DNA of 25,691 nucleotides from Anaerolineaceae bacterium UBA6107. GTDB taxonomy: Bacteria; Chloroflexota; Anaerolineae; Anaerolineales; Anaerolineaceae. The position numbers were made by a program, and so were the translations under genes. This document shows, piece by piece, positions 1-6,999 of this stretch. Where the stretch lies: contig DIWL01000076.1 in assembly GCA_002428455.1 (NCBI GenBank), positions 1-25,691 on the forward strand, read 5' to 3'. The notes under the pieces were generated by a model. It ran no database searches, was not told the DNA's origin, and worked only from the letters and a program-made list of their open reading frames with translations. Every line of letters begins with the position of its first letter. The first letter of the stretch is position 1.

Positions 1-1
1 T

Positions 2-442
2 TCGCAGATGCCCAAACTCTACGGCGATGGCGTGCTGGTGGCCGGTGACGCTGCGGCAATGGTCAACGCGTTGCACTGGGAAGGCACCAACATGGCCATC
101 ATCGCCGGCAAAATTGCCGGTGAGGCTGCTGTTGCGGCGCACAAGCGTAAAGATTTCACGGCTGGCACCCTGAAGGTTTACCAGGATAAGCTCGAGGATT
201 CCTTCATTCTCAAGGACCTGCGTCAGTACAAGAATTTCTCCAGGTTCCTCAATACCCACCATGATTTCATGGATGTTTACCCCAATTTCATCAACGAAGC
301 CCTGGGAAAATTCTTCAGCGGTTTTGGCAAACCTAAGAAGCAGTTGTATAAGGAAATTCTCGGTTCCCTGACTTCGCGCAAGCCGTTGTTGAAGGCGGTG
401 GGCGATATCGTGGCCTTCGGCCGGACCATTACAGGATGGTGA
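2..442 (+). CDS. fixC: FixC-like ETF-quinone oxidoreductase, C-terminal part (5' end outside window)
   Basis: This is the last ~146 residues of an FAD-dependent oxidoreductase of the FixC/ETF-QO family. The reading frame is open from the first complete codon, so the gene begins upstream of the window. Visible family features are the second FAD-contact segment (VLVAGDAAAMVNALHWEGTN), typical of the FixC/geranylgeranyl-reductase-like flavoproteins, and the helical C-terminal region ending in TITGW. In known FixABCX systems FixC accepts electrons from the FixAB flavoprotein and passes them to a quinone, with FixX as the iron-sulfur partner. The next gene, 4 bp downstream, is FixX, which strongly supports the call. 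fixA and fixB presumably lie upstream, but this cannot be seen. A housekeeping ETF-QO role is an alternative to a nitrogen-fixation or electron-bifurcating role. Confidence 0.88.
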   Translation, partial: SQMPKLYGDGVLVAGDAAAMVNALHWEGTNMAIIAGKIAGEAAVAAHKRKDFTAGTLKVYQDKLEDSFILKDLRQYKNFSRFLNTHHDFMDVYPNFINEALGKFFSGFGKPKKQLYKEILGSLTSRKPLLKAVGDIVAFGRTITGW

Positions 443-446
443 GACA

Positions 447-791
447 ATGAAAAGCGAAAAAGATATCCAGAAGACATTGGAAGCAAAAAAGGTGGGTGAG
501 TCTTTGCCCGCGGTGTTTGTGGATGACATGTTGATGTCACTAAAATACTACGTGGATGAAGGTCAGGCCCATCTTAAGATCAAGTCGCACGATGTCTGTA
601 AAACCTGCTCCGGTAAAGGTTGCCTGTATTTCTGCCCTGTGGGTGTGTACCAGATGTCCGCCGATGGCAGGATTCAGGTATCGTACCAGAGCTGTATCGA
701 GTGCGGCAGCTGCCGTATCCGCTGCGAAAAGGACAACATCGAGTGGAAGAACCCGCGCGGCGGCTTCGGTGTGGCATACAAATTTGGGTAA
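447..791 (+). CDS. fixX: FixX-like ferredoxin
   Basis: A 114-residue ferredoxin-like protein, the iron-sulfur partner of FixC. Two cysteine groups are visible: C51-x2-C54-x4-C59-x3-C63-P, and the classical ferredoxin spacing C83-x2-C86-x2-C89-x3-C93. At least one [4Fe-4S] cluster is expected, and the residues would allow two. The C-terminal segment RGGFGVAYKFG is characteristic of FixX. The start ATG lies 4 bp after the fixC stop, so the two are co-transcribed and probably translationally coupled. The protein should act at the cytoplasmic face of the membrane, carrying electrons between the FixC flavin and the quinone pool. A bidirectional terminator follows about 50 bp after the stop codon. 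Confidence 0.9.
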   Translation: MKSEKDIQKTLEAKKVGESLPAVFVDDMLMSLKYYVDEGQAHLKIKSHDVCKTCSGKGCLYFCPVGVYQMSADGRIQVSYQSCIECGSCRIRCEKDNIEWKNPRGGFGVAYKFG

Positions 792-841
792 CGAACGAAC
801 CTGCGCGTCAGTTCTGTAGGTCTTAAGCATTTTCACTAAAA

Positions 842-867
842 AAGTCCCACCGAAATTGGTGGGACTT
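842..867. terminator. Bidirectional intrinsic terminator between fixX and the DUF1667 operon
   Basis: A perfect 10-bp stem (AAGTCCCACC / GGTGGGACTT) encloses a 6-nt loop. It is followed by GATTTT on the plus strand and by a run of T on the minus strand. It lies between the convergent fixX and DUF1667 genes and can end both transcripts. Confidence 0.85.
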
Positions 868-946
868 GATTTTGTAGAGTCCGGATGTAACATGAACTCA
901 CCGTATGTCTTTAGTCGTTCCTTGAAAACAGCCTGATCGCTGGGGT

Positions 947-1315
947 TTACACTCCTGCATTCATGTTGCGGCTGGCGATGATGTTGACGCCGCTGTCGAG
1001 GATGTTTTCCGCGATGATGGATCCCATCTCAATCGGTGCATCGATGTTGATCTCGCGCAAGGTTGCCATCAAAGCCGGAATCCTTGCCTTGGGGAAAGGT
1101 TCTGAGGTGTACACCGGCAGCAGCGGGTGCACGCCGTTTTTCACTTTTACCGTTGTCGCCACCATGCGGCGCGGATCAGTCATTTCGCGTTGGGCGTACT
1201 CATGTCCGCGCTTACATCCGCCTTTGACCTCCACGACTGTCTGACCGTCGCGGGTGACCTCCAGCGAACACCCTTTCGGGCAGGTGATACAAAGTATTTT
1301 CATCTTCTCTTCCAT
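947..1315 (-). CDS. DUF1667 family protein, putative iron-sulfur subunit
   Basis: A 122-residue protein of the DUF1667 family, third gene of the redox operon. Four cysteines sit near the N-terminus in the order C9-x2-C12-x3-C16-x17-C34 (the CITCPKGC segment, then GGC). This resembles the [4Fe-4S] site at the N-terminus of molybdopterin oxidoreductases, so iron-sulfur binding is likely but inferred. The rest is a small alpha/beta region without recognisable catalytic residues. The ATG is preceded by AGGAG at good spacing, and it starts 9 bp after the preceding stop codon. In many anaerobes this family sits immediately after a GlpA-like dehydrogenase and an NAD/FAD oxidoreductase, exactly as here. 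A role as electron-transfer subunit, analogous in position to GlpC, is the best guess. Confidence 0.85.
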   Translation of the reverse strand: MEEKMKILCITCPKGCSLEVTRDGQTVVEVKGGCKRGHEYAQREMTDPRRMVATTVKVKNGVHPLLPVYTSEPFPKARIPALMATLREINIDAPIEMGSIIAENILDSGVNIIASRNMNAGV

Positions 1316-1324
1316 GGCGTGCTC

Positions 1325-2599
1325 CTAACGTTTTACCACATCGATGACCAGTTCATCCACCAGCTGGACTTCATCGTAGGCTTTCATCGGTATTTCAAGG
1401 GTGATGATCTCACCAGGTCTGGCATAAAGTTCGCCTTTGCGCGTGATCAGGTTATCATTGCCGCGTATCTCGACCCATACCGGGCTTTCGATAGGCTGCC
1501 TGACGCGCAGCTGCATGCGCACGTTACCGGTGGCCAGGCTTTCACGATCGATCGTTTGCGGGACGATGTAGCGCACGTTCGGTCCGGGTTTAACCGGAAC
1601 GTGCCTGGTTTCCTTGCGGCGTTCGATCAACGCAAACCTGGCTGCGCTGTCGCCCGCCTGGCGGCCGGCTTCCGAAACCCAGTCAACCAGGTCGTAGACA
1701 TGCACAACATTGCCGGCGGCGAAGATGCCGGGCACATTTGTCTCAAAGCGGTCGTCCACAAAGGGTCCGCCGGTGATGGGGTCGATGAGCACCCCGGCTT
1801 TTTTGGAAAGTTCATTTTCCGGGATCAACCCCACTGAAAGCAGCAGCGTGTCGCAGGGGATGATCTTTTCCGATCCCGCAATGGGATTCCACTTCTCATC
1901 CACCTGCACGGATTCGATCGACTCGACCCGGCCGCGCCCGATCACCCGTTTCACCGTGTGGCTCAGATGGAGCGGTATGTCGAAGTCCATCAGGCATTGT
2001 ACATAATTGCGGGTGAGACCGGTGAGGAAGGGCATGACCTCAAGCACTCCCTCCACCTGCGCACCTTCCAGTGTGAGGCGGCGTGCCATGATCATGCCAA
2101 TGTCTCCGGAGCCCAACACCACGTAGCGTTTACCGGGCATGTATCCTTCCACATTCACCCAGCGTTGCGCGGTTCCTGCGGTGAAAACGCCGCTGGGGCG
2201 CATCCCCGGGATGCGGATCTGGGCGCGCGTTCGTTCACGGCAGCCCATGGCCAGTACGATCGCCCTGGCATCAATCTCAAGGAAACCGCTGCGTGCACCG
2301 GATGCGTAGATGCGCCGTTGCGGGGTGATGTCCAGCACCATGGTATCCAATAGGGTTTCCACATTCAGCGCCAGCGCATCATTGATAAAATGTTGAGCAT
2401 ATGAAGGGCCGGGCAGGTCCTCCTTGAATGTTTCAAGTCCAAACCCGTTGTGAATGCACTGCTGCAGAATGCCCCCCAGCTCCAGATCGCGTTCGATGAT
2501 CAGCACGTCCTGCGCACCCTGCTGCTTGGCTGCTATGGCAGCCGCCAAACCGCCCGGGCCGGCGCCGATGATCACCACATCATATTTACTCTTGATCAT
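1325..2599 (-). CDS. NAD(P)/FAD-dependent oxidoreductase of the GlpA-like/DUF1667 operon
   Basis: A 424-residue pyridine nucleotide-disulfide oxidoreductase-fold flavoprotein. The FAD dinucleotide site is at residues 9-17 (VIIGAGPGG). A second GxGxxG nucleotide site is at about 161-168 (VLGSGDIG), and the C-terminal FAD motif reads NVPGIFAAGN. The conserved GCRERTRAQIRIPG segment typifies the group. I place the start at ATG 2599: it has a strong GGAGGTG ribosome-binding site five bases upstream. The longer frame back to 2689 has no such site and would run far into the preceding gene. The gene overlaps the preceding coding sequence by 14 bp, which implies translational coupling. The likely role is to move electrons between the GlpA-like dehydrogenase and NAD(P) or another carrier; the substrate cannot be told from sequence. 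Confidence 0.88.
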   Translation of the reverse strand: MIKSKYDVVIIGAGPGGLAAAIAAKQQGAQDVLIIERDLELGGILQQCIHNGFGLETFKEDLPGPSYAQHFINDALALNVETLLDTMVLDITPQRRIYASGARSGFLEIDARAIVLAMGCRERTRAQIRIPGMRPSGVFTAGTAQRWVNVEGYMPGKRYVVLGSGDIGMIMARRLTLEGAQVEGVLEVMPFLTGLTRNYVQCLMDFDIPLHLSHTVKRVIGRGRVESIESVQVDEKWNPIAGSEKIIPCDTLLLSVGLIPENELSKKAGVLIDPITGGPFVDDRFETNVPGIFAAGNVVHVYDLVDWVSEAGRQAGDSAARFALIERRKETRHVPVKPGPNVRYIVPQTIDRESLATGNVRMQLRVRQPIESPVWVEIRGNDNLITRKGELYARPGEIITLEIPMKAYDEVQLVDELVIDVVKR

Positions 2600-4082
2600 G
2601 CAGCACCTCCAGTTCCTTTGTACGGCGGTAAAGAAATTCAGAACCGGGACCACGCTTGGTGATCTGCTCCGGGGGCAGCCCCGTCTCACGGGCGAGGATC
2701 TCCACGACCCGCGGCATGTCGAATGACCCCAGGCAGCGGCCGGTACCGAGCCAGGTGCGGCGTTTTATCGCGTCATAGGTCAGCGCCGGGATGGGGGCGT
2801 GGATCTCAGCCACGATCTCCCCTTCCGTGACCATTTCACAGCGGCAGACCACCCTGCCGTAACGCGGATCTGTGTGGATCAGTTTTTTCTGCTCATCAAG
2901 CGGAAGTTTGCGGAAGTGCGGGCGCGGCGCGCGAATGGGATTCCAACCGGTTTTTTCTTCCAGCTTTTCCCCCTGGTCCTGCATCAATTCCACCACGCGT
3001 TGGGCAATGGCTGGTGCGGCAGTAAATCCGGGTGATTCGATGCCGCCCAGGTTGATGAAACCGCGTGGTTTTTCCGCCGCCTCGATCACAAAATCGTGCC
3101 CGTAGGAGACCTGGGGATTCGGACTGGGTGCATTGCCGGTGGCACGCAGACCGGCGAACATGGCGATGGTCGAAGAGGGCTGCAAGTGTGGGAAGAGCTT
3201 ACGCGCACCTTCCCATATCTCCGCGAGACCTTCCTGGGTGACTTCTTCATCTTTCTTGTGCGCTGCACAAACCGAATTTGGTCCAACGATAGTGTTGCCG
3301 TGCGTGGTCGCGGTGACCAGGATGCCCTTGCCTTTGGCAGTTGGCACCGGGAAGAGCACATTGTTCACCTGGATGCTGGCACGATCCAGCACGACGTATT
3401 CACCACGACGGGGCGTGATCTGGAATTCGGGTCTGACGCCCGCCAGGTGCATCACCTCATCGGAATACAACCCGGCGGAGTTGACCACCCAGCGGCATGC
3501 AAAAAAGCCGCGGCTGGTTTGAACGCCGGTAACGCGGCCGTTCTCGATTCGGAAGTCCAGGAACCTGGTGTTCAACATCACGGTGACGCCGTTTTCCACC
3601 GCGTTCTCAGCCGCAGCGATCGTCGCCATGAAAGGGTCGCAGATGCCGCCGGTGGGTGCCCACAACGCACCGCTCACTGCCGGGTTGATCTCAGGTTCAC
3701 GCGCGCGCATTTCATCAGCCGGGATAATATGCATCCCGGGCACGCCGTTGCGGCGGCCTTGTTCCAGCAGTTCATCCAGGATGGGCAGTTCTTCTTTGCC
3801 CACAGCCACAACGTAATCACCACTGCGGTCGTATTCAAATCCCAGTTCGCCGGAAAGGACATCCCACATCTGATTGCCCTTTACATTCATTTCGGCTTTG
3901 AGGGTGCCCGGCAGGGGATCGTAGCCGGCATGCACGATAGCCGAATTGGCTGCGCTTGTGCTGCTGCCAACATCCGCTTCTTTGTCGATCAGGAGGATGT
4001 TCAATTTATATCTGGAGAGGAAACGGGCGGTCATGCAGCCGACCACCCCTCCGCCAATGATGACCACATCGATTTTTTCCAT
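2586..4082 (-). CDS. GlpA-like FAD-dependent dehydrogenase (DAO domain plus BFD-like [2Fe-2S] domain)
   Basis: A 498-residue flavoprotein. The N-terminal DAO domain has the FAD motif VVIIGGGVVG at residues 6-15. It is followed by a BFD-like domain (about 405-465) as in anaerobic glycerol-3-phosphate dehydrogenase GlpA. The BFD domain keeps C413-x-C415 and C450, but the usual fourth cysteine (GRCxGxxC) is replaced by D455, so the [2Fe-2S] cluster may be altered or absent. The start is supported by AAGGAG ten bases upstream. It is the first gene of a three-gene operon with the NAD(P)/FAD oxidoreductase and the DUF1667 protein. Related proteins are annotated as glycerol-3-phosphate dehydrogenase or L-2-hydroxyglutarate oxidase; the sequence alone does not decide. 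No glycerol kinase or GlpF is nearby. Confidence 0.86.
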   Translation of the reverse strand: MEKIDVVIIGGGVVGCMTARFLSRYKLNILLIDKEADVGSSTSAANSAIVHAGYDPLPGTLKAEMNVKGNQMWDVLSGELGFEYDRSGDYVVAVGKEELPILDELLEQGRRNGVPGMHIIPADEMRAREPEINPAVSGALWAPTGGICDPFMATIAAAENAVENGVTVMLNTRFLDFRIENGRVTGVQTSRGFFACRWVVNSAGLYSDEVMHLAGVRPEFQITPRRGEYVVLDRASIQVNNVLFPVPTAKGKGILVTATTHGNTIVGPNSVCAAHKKDEEVTQEGLAEIWEGARKLFPHLQPSSTIAMFAGLRATGNAPSPNPQVSYGHDFVIEAAEKPRGFINLGGIESPGFTAAPAIAQRVVELMQDQGEKLEEKTGWNPIRAPRPHFRKLPLDEQKKLIHTDPRYGRVVCRCEMVTEGEIVAEIHAPIPALTYDAIKRRTWLGTGRCLGSFDMPRVVEILARETGLPPEQITKRGPGSEFLYRRTKELEVLHDQE

Positions 4083-4164
4083 GAAAATGTTACTCCTTCG
4101 AATATTGGGAGACGTGGGGCGGCAGGATCCGCCAATGGTTTAACTGCTCTAGAAGAACCCATTT

Positions 4165-4170
4165 ATTATA
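4165..4170 (-). promoter_or_regulatory. Candidate -10 box for the GlpA-like operon
   Basis: TATAAT on the minus strand about 85 bp upstream of the first start codon. No convincing -35 hexamer is seen at 16-18 bp, so this is tentative. Confidence 0.35.
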
Positions 4171-4236
4171 TAACATCTGCCATTGCAGGTTGTTTAACCC
4201 GGCAGCCCGCTCGCGTCCTTACCTCATAATAATTAT

Positions 4237-4267
4237 TAACCCATCGTCATCATACGGCGATGGGTTA
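4237..4267 (-). terminator. Probable intrinsic terminator of the GNAT gene
   Basis: A 10-bp stem (TAACCCATCG / CGATGGGTTA) with an 11-nt loop, 20 bp after the stop codon of the GNAT gene. On the minus strand it is followed by an AT-rich tract rather than a pure T run, so efficiency is uncertain. Confidence 0.6.
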
Positions 4268-4288
4268 CGTGGATTCTTAATATACGTC

Positions 4289-5305
4289 TCAGACCAGTGG
4301 TTTTCCCAGGTTGTAACTGGCTTCATCCTCCACGACCGAGTACCCCAACGATTCATACAGTCTGTGCGCGCCGCTCAAGTTCTGTGAATCAACGCTCAAC
4401 CAGGTGTGACCCATACCCATTTCACGGAACATGCGAATGCTTTCCGCAATGAGTGCTTTGGCCACGCCCTTTCCACGCCATGGGCGGCAAACTGAAAACT
4501 CTTCTGTGTATCCGCGCTTACGGTTGTAGAGCTTGTTTTCTTCTTCATCAAGAAAATTATGCACCATTCCGCACACCTGTTCGCCCTCCCAGGCCACCTT
4601 CCATAGATGAGGCTGGAAATACCGGTCAGTGAGTGATACCTGATACATGTCCTCAGTCGGAGGGGTGTACCCCCAGTGATCCTTAAAGGCTTCCCAATTG
4701 GCATCCCAGATCTTGCGGTACTGGTCAGATTGCACAGGACGGATCTCCAATCCCGGCGGCAGCAGGTGTTCACCAAGGGGCAGGTCGATCGGGCGTTTCA
4801 TGCAGTTGAAATAACGTTCGATTTGGTAACCATTCGCCTTCAGGAATCTGATGATCTCAGTGGCTTTTTTCTTTTTCCATATACGGTAACGTTTTTCCAC
4901 ATCTTTGGGAATTCTGGCGGCGATATCCCGGCATTTCCCTTCGGCATATTTGAGCATCAAACTGGCGATCCCCCGTCCCCAATATTCCGGCAGCAGCATG
5001 CCAAATGGGAAGAACAGCACTTTTCCATCCAGTTCAGTATCCCAGGAATACCCGAAATACCCGACAGTTTTTCCTGTGAAGTCAACATACACCAGCTGCT
5101 CGTGGATGTCGTAATTGGCGGTCCATTTCTCGTCGTTCACGATATCCTCCAGAGTGATATTCCATTGGACACCGTTCACTTCTTTGGTGGCGATTGCAAT
5201 ATCATACCGGATCTGATGGTCCTGTTCCCCTGTAAAATGCCGGAAGGTTAACCCTGGCACCTCCCCCAAAGGCTCCCAATCGATTGATCGAACCAGCTCA
5301 TTCAT
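4289..5305 (-). CDS. Tandem GNAT-family N-acetyltransferase
   Basis: A 338-residue protein with two GNAT folds. The N-terminal half carries an acetyl-CoA motif A-like stretch at about 104-118 (LPEYWGRGIASLM). The C-terminal half carries a better conserved one at about 272-285 (CRPWRGKGVAKAL), followed by the typical SxNxxAxxLYxxLGY-like ending (residues 308-322). The double-GNAT layout resembles mycothiol synthase MshD and other two-domain acetyltransferases, but no mycothiol genes are in view, so the substrate is unknown. The start has AGGA just upstream. The gene is on the same strand as the hydrolase 93 bp upstream, with its own possible -10 box between them and a hairpin after its stop. 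The N-terminal domain may be the degenerate, structural half, as often happens in this class. Confidence 0.82.
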   Translation of the reverse strand: MNELVRSIDWEPLGEVPGLTFRHFTGEQDHQIRYDIAIATKEVNGVQWNITLEDIVNDEKWTANYDIHEQLVYVDFTGKTVGYFGYSWDTELDGKVLFFPFGMLLPEYWGRGIASLMLKYAEGKCRDIAARIPKDVEKRYRIWKKKKATEIIRFLKANGYQIERYFNCMKRPIDLPLGEHLLPPGLEIRPVQSDQYRKIWDANWEAFKDHWGYTPPTEDMYQVSLTDRYFQPHLWKVAWEGEQVCGMVHNFLDEEENKLYNRKRGYTEEFSVCRPWRGKGVAKALIAESIRMFREMGMGHTWLSVDSQNLSGAHRLYESLGYSVVEDEASYNLGKPLV

Positions 5306-5369
5306 GGTGGATCCTTTTACTTAAATCCTGCCGTCCGGCAACCCTACCAGGCCGGTGGTTTGTAATCAC

Positions 5370-5375
5370 ATTATA
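5370..5375 (-). promoter_or_regulatory. Candidate -10 box for the GNAT gene
   Basis: TATAAT on the minus strand about 65 bp before the GNAT start codon. There is no clear -35 element, so the gene may instead be read through from the hydrolase upstream. Confidence 0.3.
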
Positions 5376-5398
5376 CAAATGTAATGGAGTTTTTTTCG

Positions 5399-6115
5399 TT
5401 ATTTTTCCAGGTAGTCCCGGATGGCAGCGACCGTGCGCGGTTGTTGGAGAATGTTCATGTGCGTGCATGCTGGGATCATCTCCAGTTCCGAGTTCGGAAC
5501 AAGTTCCGCGATCTCACGGATATGCTCCGGCTTGATCATCTCCTCCTCCGCGTAGAGGATCTTCATACCGGTTCGAATCGTACGCAGCTCATCTGCGGTG
5601 ATGCCGATATCATTTAGCATGAGGTCAAAGCGCATGATGTATTTTTGCGTGGGTAAGCCCAGCTTGCGCAGAAATTTCCACAGTTTTGACAGCCGGGTAA
5701 ATAATCTGAGCGTCTTCTCATCCGTACCGCTGGCGAGGTAGTTGGGAGAGATGGCAACAATGCGATCGAAAAGCTGCGGTGCGTACTTTGCCAGCAGCAG
5801 GGCAATGTTGCCGCCGTCGGAGTAACCGACCAGGTGGCAGCGCTCGATCCCCTGCGCGGCGCAAAAACGGATCACATCCTGGCAGAATTGCGGGATGGTA
5901 TACGCGGTGTCCACAGAACGGCTCTCACCGTGCCCGCGGCTGTCCAGCGCGAAGGTGTGATAATCGCTGAAATGTTCGGTCTGGTAAGCGGTAAAGAGCT
6001 TCTTGCTCTCCGAGTTGCCATGCAGGAACAGCAGGGTGGGACCGCTGCCACTCTCACAATAGGCGACGCGCAGGTCCGGCAGGTCCTGGTAGCGGGTGGG
6101 GAGTACGTTGCGCAT
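5399..6115 (-). CDS. Alpha/beta hydrolase
   Basis: A 238-residue single-domain alpha/beta hydrolase. The oxyanion strand-turn LLFLHGN is at residues 28-34, the nucleophile elbow GYSDG puts the serine at S99, and the catalytic histidine is probably H219 (ACTHMN). The acid after strand 6 or 7 is not the usual Asp: the stretch YAEEEMI (188-194) offers only glutamates, which may serve. No signal peptide or membrane segment is visible, so it is cytoplasmic. The length is short but normal for the family. It starts 27 bp after the deaminase stop codon, so both are probably one transcript. The substrate is unknown; esterase, peptidase-like and haloperoxidase-like activities are all found in this fold. 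Confidence 0.85.
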   Translation of the reverse strand: MRNVLPTRYQDLPDLRVAYCESGSGPTLLFLHGNSESKKLFTAYQTEHFSDYHTFALDSRGHGESRSVDTAYTIPQFCQDVIRFCAAQGIERCHLVGYSDGGNIALLLAKYAPQLFDRIVAISPNYLASGTDEKTLRLFTRLSKLWKFLRKLGLPTQKYIMRFDLMLNDIGITADELRTIRTGMKILYAEEEMIKPEHIREIAELVPNSELEMIPACTHMNILQQPRTVAAIRDYLEK

Positions 6116-6142
6116 AGCAACTACCTTTCTAATGCAATCGAG

Positions 6143-6625
6143 CTAAATGGATGTTGAGCCAAATAAACCGGGCTGAGAGTTCACGAATGAATTTGAGGCT
6201 GCGTCATAATCCAGGTTTGTGATCTCAACCTGGGCAGTCCGCAGGAACTCCAGCGCGTTCTCATCAATACGGTAGGCGATGTTGTACACCAGGCGGGTGA
6301 TCCCGGCATTGATCAATGCTTTGGTGCAGTTGATACACGGGAAGTGTGTGACATAACAGGTGCATCCGCGTGTTGAGACGCCATGCAGGGCTGCCTGGAT
6401 GATCGCGTTGGTTTCCGCGTGGATCGTGCGCACACAATGTTCTTCAACCAGCAGGTGCCCCACCTCATCACAATGCGGTTGACCGGCAGGAGAGCCGTTG
6501 AAACCGGTGGTCAGGATGCGCTTTTCGAGCACGAGCACAGCACCCACAAAGGCGCGGTCGCACGTGCTGCGTTCAGATACTGCATGCGCGATTTTCATAA
6601 AGTAGGAATCCCAGTCAGGCCGCAT
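6143..6625 (-). CDS. dCMP/cytidine deaminase family protein (ComEB-like)
   Basis: A 160-residue zinc-dependent deaminase. The zinc and catalytic residues are plain: H69-A-E71, with E71 the proton shuttle, and P-C97-x2-C100. An upstream GFNGSP segment (41-46) and the CD pair (52-53) match deoxycytidylate deaminases such as ComEB. The expected reaction is dCMP to dUMP plus ammonia, feeding thymidylate synthesis. The start ATG has a strong GAGGAG site 7 bp upstream and a good promoter further up. It is first in a unit with the alpha/beta hydrolase. ComEB is historically linked to competence loci, but no competence gene lies here, so a nucleotide-metabolism role is preferred. Confidence 0.9.
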   Translation of the reverse strand: MRPDWDSYFMKIAHAVSERSTCDRAFVGAVLVLEKRILTTGFNGSPAGQPHCDEVGHLLVEEHCVRTIHAETNAIIQAALHGVSTRGCTCYVTHFPCINCTKALINAGITRLVYNIAYRIDENALEFLRTAQVEITNLDYDAASNSFVNSQPGLFGSTSI

Positions 6626-6692
6626 TGTTAATCTCCTCAGTAATAAAATTCCTGTTCAACAAATCGGGTGATACCACTTACAGGGAGATTTT

Positions 6693-6721
6693 AGCATATT
6701 CACTTCAAAGTACATGCTCAA
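6693..6721 (-). promoter_or_regulatory. Sigma70-type promoter for the deaminase-hydrolase unit
   Basis: On the minus strand, TTGAGC (-35, at 6716-6721) and TATGCT (-10, at 6693-6698) are separated by 17 bp, about 70 bp upstream of the deaminase start. Confidence 0.5.
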
Positions 6722-6781
6722 GTAGTGGTAAGATATTTCTGAAATTTGGACTGATATTTCAAAATTTATTCGAAGTAGAAT

Positions 6782-6910
6782 ACCGCGCTGCTTGCAGCGC
6801 AACCGGCGTTAGGTGCCGGTGGGTTCATAGCCCTTAGAGGCAACCGATGTACTTGCGTAGGCGTAATGCCCCGTCTGCTTGCTGCGGGGATAGCCGAAGC
6901 AAGGTTGCCG
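6782..6910. repeat. Pair of REP-like hairpins with long-range pairing in an intergenic region
   Basis: Two hairpins sharing the apical sequence CTGCTTGC lie about 85 bp apart in the same orientation. The first (6784-6800) has the GCGCTG/CAGCGC stem. The second (6869-6889) has the CCCCG/CGGGG stem. Between them are a third hairpin (ACCGGC/GCCGGT, about 6801-6820) and a GGCAACC (6839-6845) that can pair with GGTTGCC at 6903-6909. GC-rich palindromes with a CTGCTTGC-type tip resemble REP elements mobilised by Y1 transposases; no transposase is in the window. The block lies in the 374-bp non-coding interval 6626-6999, upstream of the flavodoxin frame. It could also be a structured RNA leader. Confidence 0.5.
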
Positions 6911-6929
6911 ATACTTTACTTGGATCCTA

Positions 6930-6957
6930 TTGATCAAGACAAGATCCGCAATAATCT
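6930..6957 (+). promoter_or_regulatory. Weak candidate promoter for the flavodoxin frame
   Basis: TTGATC at 6930-6935 and TAATCT at 6952-6957 are separated by 16 bp and lie 43 bp upstream of the ATG. Both hexamers match the consensus only partly. Confidence 0.25.
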
Positions 6958-6999
6958 TTGGGCTTTTCACAACAATTTTTGAAATACCCCGGAGGAAGT

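Noticed and set aside
1127..1837. 236-codon plus-strand frame opposite the DUF1667 and NAD(P)/FAD oxidoreductase genes
   Set aside because: It crosses the intergenic boundary of two real minus-strand genes and has no motif support.
3096..4229. Long plus-strand frame (377 codons) opposite the GlpA-like gene
   Set aside because: It lies almost entirely antisense to a well-conserved flavoprotein with a ribosome-binding site, and its translation shows no recognisable motif; it is a GC-driven shadow.
5568..5582. GGTTCGAATC-like tRNA T-arm sequence
   Set aside because: It lies inside the alpha/beta hydrolase coding sequence, with no acceptor stem or anticodon arm around it.
6801..6910. Possible riboswitch (FMN, M-box, c-di-GMP or molybdenum cofactor type) or integron attC site
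   Set aside because: I compared the remembered core motifs of these classes; only short chance matches exist, such as GTTAGGT for attC, and no paired second core site is present. The block is reported as a REP-like or structured element instead.
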